DNA of 64,000 bases, from positions 4,092,001 through 4,156,000 of the forward strand of contig NZ_AP027364.1 of NCBI RefSeq assembly GCF_030295975.1, in the 5' to 3' direction. Position 1 is the stretch's first letter; the number at the start of each line of letters is the position of its first letter. Origin of the DNA: Thalassotalea atypica (GTDB lineage Bacteria; Pseudomonadota; Gammaproteobacteria; Enterobacterales; Alteromonadaceae). The position numbers and the translations under genes are program-made. Positions 56,052 through 64,000 of this stretch are shown here, one piece after another. The notes under the pieces are model-generated. The model was given only the letters and a program-made list of their open reading frames with translations. It ran no database searches and was not told the origin of the DNA.

Positions 56052-59000
56052 ATGTGGAATTTTTGTCGAGTATCATCATTAACTACTGTTTTTATCGCTA
56101 TTGCGATGATATCGAATTTAGTCTTTGCTGAAGAATCAATTATACCTTCACCCGTCAATAACTCACTTAATACACTTGCCCAACAGCGTGTTGTCCGCAT
56201 TTCGTTGCCAGATGAACAAACGTTAATAGAGAATAAAGCTGGGAAGTTTAGCTATCTAGTTAAGTTTTTGCGGGAGTTTTGGCAAATTTGGGCGATAGAT
56301 TTTAATTATCGTGTTGAATTTTTATCAATGCCCAATCAAGAAGCGGCATTAGCCTTGAAAGAGGGGCGAATAGATATAAATTCAATTACTTTGCTCAATG
56401 CAGGGTCGAGTAAACACCTATTAAGTATCCCTTACGCTTTGTACAATCAACGCATTTATCGGCGATTAAAAGGAGATGAAACCAACGGCATTCAAATTGG
56501 CATTCACTCTCCAACAACAGAAACATTAGCCTTTCTTGGTTATCATATAGAGCGTTCATATTATCAGAATCTTGATAATTTATTGGATGATTATGCCTCT
56601 TATGATGCTCTATATTCAGTCAAACCGTGGGAAATGGAATTTAAACTTTCCGAGAGATTATTGAGGCAGCAATTCTATATTTCCTCTGATGAAGCGCCCA
56701 AAATCTATTTTCACGCCGCGACCCGCATATCTGATAGAAAATTAATGTATAACATTAATGAAGGATTACGACAGACCAGTAACACACAAGCAAATATATG
56801 GACAAATAAATACTTTCCAGCAAGCGAAAGTAATATCACATTGACGTTAGGTGAATATTTTACGGATTTGTCTGAATCTGAAAAGCAATATCTTATCGAT
56901 CACAACCATTTAAGCTACGCAATAACCGATGAAGGATTACCTCCTTATATCATTACTAAGAGCTTCACTAATATCTCTGAACGAGGATTTTCCGTAGACT
57001 TAGTTAATTTGGTCACCAAGAAAACTGGGATTTTGTTTCGTCCATACTACGTCAAGTCTATAAACGAAGGGGTTGATCTATTGAAGAAAGGAACAATCGA
57101 CCTAGCGCTTTTTGTAGAGAAAACTAAGAACCGGATAAATCACTTTGAATTTACCATCCCTTACCTTTCTTCCCATTACAGTTTGATTACTCGCGACGAT
57201 TCTGCGCTTACCAACAACCTTTCAGAATTTACAAATGAAACTTTCGCGGCATTAGAAAACCATTCTTCAACGGAGATCATTAAAGAGCGTTTTCCAAATG
57301 CTGAAATTAAAATATTTGGCTCATTACAAACAGCACTAAAAGCGGTCTCTAATGGCCATGCAAATGCGCTTATCACTCACTCGTTAATTGCCTCTTATAC
57401 AATCAAGGAGTTACAACTCTCCAATTTAGTCAGTCAACCTGCGCCGGATTTTAACGAACGAGGAAAGTTATCCTTTGCAACCAGTAAGAACAAAGGTAGC
57501 CCAAACGTGATTTCCTTATTAAACCGATCGATTAATAGCATTAGTGCCGATCAGTTCGACCACATGTACAGCAAATGGAGCGCGGCGGCACTACCGGAAA
57601 AAGATGTAAAAGAGCATGTCGACAATGCCTACCGACAAGCAAGTTATGTCCTTGGCGCTATAATCTTACTGAGTTTTTTGGTCACTTGGATTTACTTTAG
57701 ACAACTAAAAGTACGCAAAAATGCACAGCGCCATGTCGAACATGCACTATCAATTGCTGAAGCGGCAAGAGCTGAAGCTGAAAAATCCGCACAAGCAAAA
57801 ATTATCTTTCTGGCCCACATGAGTCACGAAATTAGAACACCGATGAATGGTGTATTGGGAATGGCAGAAGCCTTAACTTATACCGAATTAGATGACAAAC
57901 AAAGTGAATTATTAAAGACCTTGCAAGGCTCAGCCGTAAATTTACTGGCATTACTCAATGATGTTCTTGATTTTTCGAAAATGGATGCAGGAAAACTCAC
58001 ACTAGAATCTATGCCTGTGGATTTTAGCAAGCTGTCAACAAACATCATTAACAGCTTTAGCCATCATGCTAATAGAGAGAATGTACAATTAAAACTGCGG
58101 ATTGATGATCGCATTAATCAATCTTACTTCACTGACCCTACTCGATTAACTCAAGTACTCAACAACTTGATCAGTAATTCATTAAAGTTTACGGAACAGG
58201 GCTTGATTGAGTTATCAATCACTCTAATTGAACAACAAAGTGCTGACAATGCCAATTACGATACGCTACAAATTGCCGTTAAAGATACGGGGATTGGTAT
58301 CGCAAAAGACAAACAAGCACTGTTGTTTACTCCGTTCATACAGGCGGATAACAAAGTTACGAGAAAATTTGGCGGTACGGGACTTGGCTTAAGTATTTGT
58401 CAAGAAATCGTCAATGCTATGGGCGGCAAGATCACACTAGAATCAGAAGAAGGAGTTGGCAGTAAGTTTCATTTCACGCTCACATTCAAGCGAGCAGACT
58501 TTGAGGTGAAAAGTGATGACAGACGCAAAAAAGAACGTAGTAACAATGCCATTGATGACAACAGATTCAGCGGTATTCGTGTTTTAGTGGCAGAGGACAA
58601 TATAGTCAATGTGACCGTGATCACTGCTCAATTAGCAAGGCTTAACATTATCGCCGATGTCGCCGAGGATGGAGAACAAGCTCTGAACATGCACAGAGAG
58701 AATCCTTACGATATCATTATATCTGATTGCCATATGCCTGTAATTGATGGCTTCGAGCTTGCCCAAAAAATAACTTCGTCTCCTTCAAATAGAGCCATTT
58801 GGCTAATTGCCGTTACCGCTGATGCGCTCAGTGGTAGCGCTGAAAAGTGTTTAGCTTCGGGTTTTGACGACTACTTAGCCAAACCGTGCCCACAAGATGA
58901 AATAGACAATAAAATGCATCATGCTTATCGCCAGTTAATGAGGCGAAGAGCATCAATTGCCATGACGAATAATGTCATGAAGAGCTTTAAGCTTTTTATG

Positions 59001-59336
59001 CCGCAATTGCTACTCAAAGAGAATGATCACGATATAGTACTAGCGAAAAGTTTCGCGTCTATTTTTGCGCAATCATGGCAACAAGATAAACAGCAACTAC
59101 TCAAAGCGCTTATCGCGCTTGATTACGCCAATATTCACGCCATAACCCACAAATGCAAAGGTGGAATGCGATATTTATGTTCAAACCAATTAAACGAAGA
59201 TGCTCAATCAGTAGAAAAATATGCACAAGCACAAAATAAAGCAGCAACAAAAGCTGCAACATCGCACTTTGTCGAACAGCTCGATTTGTTAGTATCTGAA
59301 ATTCGTCGCTGGTTAGTTACCTTGGACAACGAGTAA
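56052..59336 (+). CDS. BvgS-like hybrid sensor histidine kinase with two periplasmic binding-protein domains
   Basis: Unorthodox sensor kinase of 1094 residues. Order: signal peptide (about 1-26), two SBP_bac_3-like domains (about 45-255 and 275-510), a transmembrane helix (about 531-549), HisKA with His592 in LAHMSHEIRTPMNG, HATPase (NLISNSLKFTEQG, DTGIGIAKDK, KFGGTGLGLSIC), a receiver domain with Asp892 in SDCHMPVIDG, and a C-terminal HPt domain with His1033 in ITHKCKGGMRYL. This matches the EvgS/BvgS architecture. No response-regulator gene is adjacent, so its output partner must be elsewhere. The ligand is unknown, though SBP_bac_3 domains often bind amino acids. Confidence 0.92.
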   Translation: MWNFCRVSSLTTVFIAIAMISNLVFAEESIIPSPVNNSLNTLAQQRVVRISLPDEQTLIENKAGKFSYLVKFLREFWQIWAIDFNYRVEFLSMPNQEAALALKEGRIDINSITLLNAGSSKHLLSIPYALYNQRIYRRLKGDETNGIQIGIHSPTTETLAFLGYHIERSYYQNLDNLLDDYASYDALYSVKPWEMEFKLSERLLRQQFYISSDEAPKIYFHAATRISDRKLMYNINEGLRQTSNTQANIWTNKYFPASESNITLTLGEYFTDLSESEKQYLIDHNHLSYAITDEGLPPYIITKSFTNISERGFSVDLVNLVTKKTGILFRPYYVKSINEGVDLLKKGTIDLALFVEKTKNRINHFEFTIPYLSSHYSLITRDDSALTNNLSEFTNETFAALENHSSTEIIKERFPNAEIKIFGSLQTALKAVSNGHANALITHSLIASYTIKELQLSNLVSQPAPDFNERGKLSFATSKNKGSPNVISLLNRSINSISADQFDHMYSKWSAAALPEKDVKEHVDNAYRQASYVLGAIILLSFLVTWIYFRQLKVRKNAQRHVEHALSIAEAARAEAEKSAQAKIIFLAHMSHEIRTPMNGVLGMAEALTYTELDDKQSELLKTLQGSAVNLLALLNDVLDFSKMDAGKLTLESMPVDFSKLSTNIINSFSHHANRENVQLKLRIDDRINQSYFTDPTRLTQVLNNLISNSLKFTEQGLIELSITLIEQQSADNANYDTLQIAVKDTGIGIAKDKQALLFTPFIQADNKVTRKFGGTGLGLSICQEIVNAMGGKITLESEEGVGSKFHFTLTFKRADFEVKSDDRRKKERSNNAIDDNRFSGIRVLVAEDNIVNVTVITAQLARLNIIADVAEDGEQALNMHRENPYDIIISDCHMPVIDGFELAQKITSSPSNRAIWLIAVTADALSGSAEKCLASGFDDYLAKPCPQDEIDNKMHHAYRQLMRRRASIAMTNNVMKSFKLFMPQLLLKENDHDIVLAKSFASIFAQSWQQDKQQLLKALIALDYANIHAITHKCKGGMRYLCSNQLNEDAQSVEKYAQAQNKAATKAATSHFVEQLDLLVSEIRRWLVTLDNE

Positions 59337-59355
59337 TGATGTTTCTGGGTTACCA

Positions 59356-60327
59356 CTAAGTTTTCTCTATGAATTTAACCGTAGATTGTCTTTTGCGATT
59401 AACGTGGAGCTCAGTTACATCAGGCCTTGAATAATGCCCGACCGGATCGAAATTTTGTCGCTCTTCTCTTACTTTCACATGATCAATAACTGCTGTATAC
59501 AAGCCTTCTTTACCGATTTGTGGCTCAATCAACCAGTTTCCATCTGGACCAGCAAGACACGACGCCCCGTTTGCTAGGTAATCAGTATTGATTGCTGCCA
59601 TAATATCGTCTACATGCGGCGTATGCTCAGGAATGTCAATCGGGCGCATCAGCCCCGAAACCGACATCACATATGAACGTCCCTCTTTAGCCATAAAGCG
59701 CGTTATATCATGGGTATTGTGTTCACCGCCTGGCCATATTGCCACGTGTAAATCTTCACCCAATCCATAAAGTGCAGCACGTGGTAATGGCATCCAATTT
59801 TCCCAACAGTTTAAACCACCAACGGTGAAGGCCCCCAATTTGTGCACTCGTAAACCGTGTCCATCACCTGGTGACCAAGCGAGTCTTTCTTCGTAAGTGG
59901 GCATTAACTTACGATGTACCGATTTAATTTCCCCCTTGTTGTTGATGTAAACCATTGAGCAGTAAAGACTATGGCCACCACGATCGGTCGCCCGTTCAAT
60001 TACCCCTAAATATAGTGCTATTTGAGTTTCTGCAGCCGCCCGACAAACAGGCGTTAAATCACCAGCTTCAATATTAACGGCTTGATTCACATAATGAGCA
60101 TGCAAACGTTTTTGATCCGGAGCATTAAAGCGAGCACCGTGCGTTAATTCAAGCCAAAATGGATAACCTGGCACAAGCGCTTCGCCAAAGGCAATCAACT
60201 GGCAGTTAAAGCTTTCCGCATGAAAAATCATATCTACTACTTTGTCTAACGTGGCTTCTTTGCTGAGCCATACAGGGGCAATTTGAGCCAATCCTACAAT
60301 TAGGGTATCCGCACTCGTTACGTTCAT
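59356..60327 (-). CDS. nitrilase/cyanide hydratase family protein
   Basis: Carbon-nitrogen hydrolase of 323 residues. The catalytic triad of the superfamily is visible: Glu in FGEALVPGYPFW (around residue 48), Lys in HRKLMPTYEERLAW (around 138) and Cys in GLNCWENWMPLP (around 171). The WENWMPL and YEERLAW forms match the branch that includes true nitrilases (aryl- and aliphatic-nitrile hydrolases). The substrate is not identifiable. It is convergent with the sensor kinase and divergent from purU, with no clear pathway partner. Confidence 0.88.
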   Translation of the reverse strand: MNVTSADTLIVGLAQIAPVWLSKEATLDKVVDMIFHAESFNCQLIAFGEALVPGYPFWLELTHGARFNAPDQKRLHAHYVNQAVNIEAGDLTPVCRAAAETQIALYLGVIERATDRGGHSLYCSMVYINNKGEIKSVHRKLMPTYEERLAWSPGDGHGLRVHKLGAFTVGGLNCWENWMPLPRAALYGLGEDLHVAIWPGGEHNTHDITRFMAKEGRSYVMSVSGLMRPIDIPEHTPHVDDIMAAINTDYLANGASCLAGPDGNWLIEPQIGKEGLYTAVIDHVKVREERQNFDPVGHYSRPDVTELHVNRKRQSTVKFIEKT

Positions 60328-60464
60328 CCGTTCTACCTTATAGCGTTAAATACTAGACCTTTCGTATGATTTGCTGGCAGTATGGACAATTGACAGTAAA
60401 TCAACGGCATATGCCTAACCTTACTGTGTAAGAATTAGTCATACAAATTTTTTGAGTAGAAAAT

Positions 60465-61325
60465 ATGCAACCAAGTAATCACTACGTTCTAACATGGCAA
60501 TGCCCAGACACTTCGGGTGTTCTCGCTAAAATTACCCAAAATTTATTCGAACATGGTGCATTTATTACCGAAACAGCCCAGTACAGTGATCCTTATACGG
60601 AGTCTTTTTTTTCACGTATAGCCTTTGACGATCGTTCACTTAAAGTCAGCATTGATGAATTTAGGGAAGGTATAGACAGTCTTGCAAAGCCATTAAATAT
60701 GGAATACCAACTCACCAATCGGGCAAATTTACCTAAAGTGTTGATCGCCGTTTCACAATACGATCACTGTTTGGTGTCATTACTCACTAAATGGAAGGCC
60801 GGCGCTCTCCCTATTGATATTATAGGTATTGTTTCTAATCATGAAACCTGCCGGGAACTAGCAAATTGGCATGGCGTCGATTTTCATTACTTGCCAATTA
60901 CCAAGGCAACCAAAGCACAACAAGAAGCTCAACTGTTGGCCCTTATCGAACACACGGATACCGATTTGTTAGTGCTCGCAAGGTACATGCAAATTTTAAC
61001 AGATAACCTGTGCCAACAATTGAAAGGGCGGGCCATTAATATTCATCATTCATTCTTGCCAGGGTTCAAAGGTGCGAAGCCTTACCACCAAGCACATGCA
61101 AGAGGGGTTAAAATAATTGGCGCAACGGCGCATTATGTTACCGCTGATTTAGATGAAGGACCCATCATTGTTCAAGAAGTCAAACCAATCAACCATACTT
61201 TTACCATCGAGCAAATGGTGCATTTGGGTCATGATCTTGAAGCGACTGCGCTCAGTCATGCGGTGAAAATGCACGCCGAGCAACGAATATGCTTAAATGG
61301 TGATAAAACTGTGATCCTTGTTTAA
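60465..61325 (+). CDS. purU: formyltetrahydrofolate deformylase PurU
   Basis: Hydrolyses 10-formyl-THF to formate and THF, balancing one-carbon pools. The 286-residue product has an N-terminal ACT domain (about residues 7-80, WQCPDTSGVLAKITQNLF) and a C-terminal formyltransferase fold with the catalytic Asn-His-Asp set in NIHHSFLPGFKGAKPYHQA (around 190-208) and TADLDEGPI (around 227). Formate is also made by HutG upstream. The gene starts with ATG at 60465 without strong SD. Confidence 0.94.
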   Translation: MQPSNHYVLTWQCPDTSGVLAKITQNLFEHGAFITETAQYSDPYTESFFSRIAFDDRSLKVSIDEFREGIDSLAKPLNMEYQLTNRANLPKVLIAVSQYDHCLVSLLTKWKAGALPIDIIGIVSNHETCRELANWHGVDFHYLPITKATKAQQEAQLLALIEHTDTDLLVLARYMQILTDNLCQQLKGRAINIHHSFLPGFKGAKPYHQAHARGVKIIGATAHYVTADLDEGPIIVQEVKPINHTFTIEQMVHLGHDLEATALSHAVKMHAEQRICLNGDKTVILV

Positions 61326-61425
61326 ATTAATACTTCGATGCTGTTGCCATAAATTCTAATGTTTATACTGGCAATTCCACGCCCCTATACGGATAATAAT
61401 CAAAACACGTTATTATCCGTATTAT

Positions 61426-63204
61426 ATGAGCCATATCCAATATTCCATCGTTCCATCGACACCTAACAGCCACTTATTCTCGGTAAGTTTGTGCTTTGAC
61501 ACCACGGTTAATGAGACCTATACGCTAGCCTTACCTGCATGGTTACCTGGCAGTTATATGGTCAGAGATTTTGCTAAAAATATTGTCGAAATCTTCGCTG
61601 TCGATAGTAAAGGAAACGCATTGCCGTTAAACCAAACAGATAAGCAAACTTGGCAAATAACAGCTATCGATGAAAAAACAGTCGTTGAATACCAAGTATT
61701 TGCATTCGATTTATCTGTTCGCAGTGCATACTTAGACAGTGAACGAGGTTTTTTTAACGGCAGTTCGACATTTTTAGAAGTCAAAGAGTTGAAAGACACA
61801 CCTTGTCATTTGTCCATTAAACCAGCAATTGATAAGCCAAATTGGCGCGTTGCGACGGGTTTAAACAGGTCATCTACAACAGATAAATTTAGTTTTGGCG
61901 AATATATCGCCGATGACTATCAGCAACTAATAGATTGTCCTGTTGCAATTGGTGAATTCGACTGTACAGAGTTTGTTGTTGAAGGTGTTACACACCATTT
62001 AGTCTTTACTAGTGCACATTATGGCGATGCTGCACGATTAGCCCGAGATGTCGCTAAATTGTGTCAGCATCACATCAATCTATTTGGTGAAGCTCCTTTT
62101 AAAGAATATTGGTTTATTACCCATTTACTTGAGAGTGGATTCGGCGGACTAGAACATAAAAACTCCACCATTTTACAAGCAAGTCGATTTGATTTACCAA
62201 ATCCACAAAAACCAACCGAGTTATCTGATAATTACAAAACATTCTTAAGTTTATGCTCCCACGAGTATTTTCATGCGTGGAATGTCTGTCGTATCAAACC
62301 AAAGGAACTCACCCCTTACGATTTAAGTCAAGAGGTGTATACCGAGCAACTTTGGGCATATGAAGGTATTACTTCTTATTATGATGATTTCTCTTTGTAT
62401 CGTACCGGTATTATTCCATTTGAAGACTATTTAGCTTTATTAGGTAAAACAGCAACAAGAGTGTATCGCGGTAAGGGCGAGACAAAACAAAGCGTTAGCC
62501 AGTCGAGTTTTAACACTTGGAACAAGTTTTACAAACAAGGGCCGGATGCAGTAAACAATATTGTCAGTTACTACACCAAAGGATCACTGATCGCCTTATG
62601 GCTTGACCTCACCATTCGTCAGCACTCTGCGGGCAGCTATAGTTTGGATACCCTGATGAAAGAATTGTGGATTCACTTTGGCCGTCCGAGCATTGGTACG
62701 CAAACGGAAGACTTCGTTAACATCGCTAATATTCTTTGCAATAAAGACATCAGTGACTCATTTAACGAGTTGTTGCACAGCGCACACAAGTTGGATTTAA
62801 GCGATATGTTAACGACGGTGGGAATCAAGGTTAATCACGTAAAGTTCAAAAAACTAAACGGTTTAGAGACAATTAACAGTAGTGGTTATCAGCCCTTTTT
62901 AGGCGCTCAATATCAAGTGAAAAATACAGGACTAAAGATTTCCAGTGTTCAAGAGGATTCTCCCGCCGCACTCGCAGGTTTGGCCGTAGGCGACTTATTA
63001 TTAGCGGTTAACAACCTAAAAGTAACGGACAGTTCACTTCAAAAATTGGCTGAGCATCTGCCAGAAAATCAGCTAGTCGACTGTGTTTATTTCAGAGATG
63101 ACCAGTTAATGCAAACACAGCTTGCCTTTATCGACTGTCCTGCGATAGGCATAGCATTTGAAGTTACAGATCAAGAACTAGTCAGCAAGTGGCAGCAGCA
63201 CTAG
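61426..63204 (+). CDS. M61 family metallopeptidase with C-terminal PDZ domain
   Basis: Zinc peptidase of 592 residues in the glycyl-aminopeptidase family M61. The N-terminal beta-rich domain (ALPAWLPGSYMVRDFAKNI around residues 38-56) is followed by the zinc motif SHEYFHAWNVCRIKP (around 281-295, HExxH) and VYTEQLWAYEGITSYY (around 305), and a C-terminal PDZ domain (about 500-590, SSVQEDSPAALAGLAVGDLL). It has no visible signal peptide, so it may be cytoplasmic. It starts 100 bp after purU; no operon link is evident. Confidence 0.92.
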   Translation: MSHIQYSIVPSTPNSHLFSVSLCFDTTVNETYTLALPAWLPGSYMVRDFAKNIVEIFAVDSKGNALPLNQTDKQTWQITAIDEKTVVEYQVFAFDLSVRSAYLDSERGFFNGSSTFLEVKELKDTPCHLSIKPAIDKPNWRVATGLNRSSTTDKFSFGEYIADDYQQLIDCPVAIGEFDCTEFVVEGVTHHLVFTSAHYGDAARLARDVAKLCQHHINLFGEAPFKEYWFITHLLESGFGGLEHKNSTILQASRFDLPNPQKPTELSDNYKTFLSLCSHEYFHAWNVCRIKPKELTPYDLSQEVYTEQLWAYEGITSYYDDFSLYRTGIIPFEDYLALLGKTATRVYRGKGETKQSVSQSSFNTWNKFYKQGPDAVNNIVSYYTKGSLIALWLDLTIRQHSAGSYSLDTLMKELWIHFGRPSIGTQTEDFVNIANILCNKDISDSFNELLHSAHKLDLSDMLTTVGIKVNHVKFKKLNGLETINSSGYQPFLGAQYQVKNTGLKISSVQEDSPAALAGLAVGDLLLAVNNLKVTDSSLQKLAEHLPENQLVDCVYFRDDQLMQTQLAFIDCPAIGIAFEVTDQELVSKWQQH

Positions 63205-63368
63205 GGGTTGACATAATAAAGCACTGCAGTTGTACATTTTTTGATACAGCTGTAGTGAATCAATGACAACCAAGGTCTAAGAGTCTTCTGGCGAAATATA
63301 GTGACCTTCAACGCTTTGTGTTAAAAATAACTCATCGAATTTTGCATTTAAACGAAACAATATTACTT

Positions 63369-63899
63369 ATGATTAACTTAAAACGCATCCATCATGTTGC
63401 ATATCGTTGTAAAGACGCTAAACAAACCACTGATTGGTATAAAGAAATGTTGAACATGGACTTAACGGTAGCCATCGCTGAAAACGAGGTACCATCAACA
63501 AAAGCCCCTGATCCTTATATGCATATTTTCTTAGATGCTGGTATGGGTAATGTTTTAGCATTTTTCGAAATTCCCAATTCTCCAGACATGGGGCGAGATG
63601 AAAATACACCAAAGTGGGTACAGCATATCGCCCTTGAGCTTGGTTCAATTGAAGAATTAATAGCGGCTAAAGAAGAGCTTGTTGCTAAAGGACTTGATGT
63701 TTTAGGCCCGGTGAATCACGGGGTATTTAAATCCATCTATTTCTTTGATCCTAATGGTCATCGCCTAGAACTTGCTGCTAATACGGGTACTCCAGAGCAA
63801 TACGATGAATTAAAACGTGTTGCTTCGATCATGGTAGAAGAATGGAGCCAAACTAAACGCGCCCCAAGACATGCGGCTTGGTTGCACGAACAGGACTAA
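63369..63899 (+). CDS. VOC family protein (glyoxalase/extradiol dioxygenase fold)
   Basis: Metal-binding VOC-fold protein of 176 residues. The strand and metal ligands are recognisable: IHHVAYRCKDAKQTTDWYKE near the N-terminus, VQHIALEL (around residue 81) and FFDPNGHRLELAAN (around 125). These resemble the glyoxalase/bleomycin resistance family; the reaction is not identifiable. I chose the ATG at 63369; the frame opens at a GTG at 63318 but the added residues are not family-like. No SD is obvious. Confidence 0.82.
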   Translation: MINLKRIHHVAYRCKDAKQTTDWYKEMLNMDLTVAIAENEVPSTKAPDPYMHIFLDAGMGNVLAFFEIPNSPDMGRDENTPKWVQHIALELGSIEELIAAKEELVAKGLDVLGPVNHGVFKSIYFFDPNGHRLELAANTGTPEQYDELKRVASIMVEEWSQTKRAPRHAAWLHEQD

Positions 63900-63917
63900 A
63901 ACAAGCACACTTGTAAA

Positions 63918-63941
63918 TTAGAGCCAGTCCGCTGGCTCTAA
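63918..63941. terminator. perfect hairpin downstream of the VOC gene (possible terminator)
   Basis: TTAGAGCCAG (63918-63927), a 4-base loop and CTGGCTCTAA (63932-63941) form a perfect 10 bp stem about 20 bp after the stop. No clear T run follows on the plus strand, so Rho-independent termination is plausible but not certain. Confidence 0.5.
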
Positions 63942-64000
63942 TACCTTATAACACTCTATCAGCCATTCTCTACTTTCCCTTAATTGAATAAGTCACATTG

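Noticed and set aside
60406-60415. GGCATATGCC perfect palindrome between the nitrilase and purU genes, with TTGACA close by
   Set aside because: Too short for a specific operator claim, and no second copy or matching -10 box at 17 bp was found.

Overview
The window is a 64 kb chromosomal segment with dense coding on both strands and an AT-rich base composition. Its gene content fits a marine gammaproteobacterium of the Alteromonadales, most likely a Colwelliaceae-type organism (Colwellia/Thalassotalea group). This rests on the conserved runs gpmI-envC-yibQ, ccoG-srkA-dsbA and moxR/DUF58/batABD, plus an exosortase A (PEP-CTERM) accessory locus. The genus is inference. No insertion sequence, phage gene or CRISPR array was seen.

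Left edge (1-4.8 kb): the 3' part of gpmI, then envC and a yibQ-like divergent polysaccharide deacetylase gene, an exported trypsin-like protease and a patatin phospholipase.

Exosortase-associated region (4.9-29.2 kb): on the plus strand lie an acyl-CoA ligase, a PLP-dependent decarboxylase and a LuxI-fold acyltransferase. From 8.9 to 29.1 kb every gene is on the minus strand: a PEP-CTERM protein, two PrsT-type TPR lipoproteins flanking a VAO-type flavoprotein, a fused WecB-WecC enzyme (UDP-ManNAc/UDP-ManNAcA), phosphomannomutase and GDP-mannose pyrophosphorylase, the PrsR/PrsK sigma-54 two-component pair, and a tightly coupled cassette of nucleotidyltransferase, HprK-related kinase, PqqD-like protein and a Tat-signal protein carrying an SPGxWKN motif. 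Two sigma-54 type -24/-12 elements can be read directly, one upstream of the PEP-CTERM gene and one upstream of the Tat-protein/HprK cassette. They fit control by PrsK/PrsR. The exosortase itself and the glycosyltransferases are not in the window.

Middle (29.7-45.3 kb): tRNA-Arg(CCG), a glutaredoxin, a LuxR-type regulator, a six-gene MoxR/Bat operon, an octaheme cytochrome c fused to TPRs, a FabH-type ketosynthase, a tandem-OB-fold SSB-like protein, a large membrane-anchored protein of unknown function with a SHOCT-like tail, and a VTT-domain membrane protein.

Right part (45.3-64 kb): ccoG-srkA-dsbA, an fdhD/YdeP-type molybdoenzyme pair, hutF-hutG, a META-domain lipoprotein, an exported peroxiredoxin-like protein, a BvgS-like sensor kinase, a nitrilase, purU, an M61 peptidase and a VOC protein. 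This part looks like ordinary core and metabolic sequence.

The most interesting part is the 19-29 kb block: a sigma-54 regulator pair next to a small kinase/PqqD/nucleotidyltransferase cassette that has its own candidate sigma-54 promoter and a likely exported partner protein.
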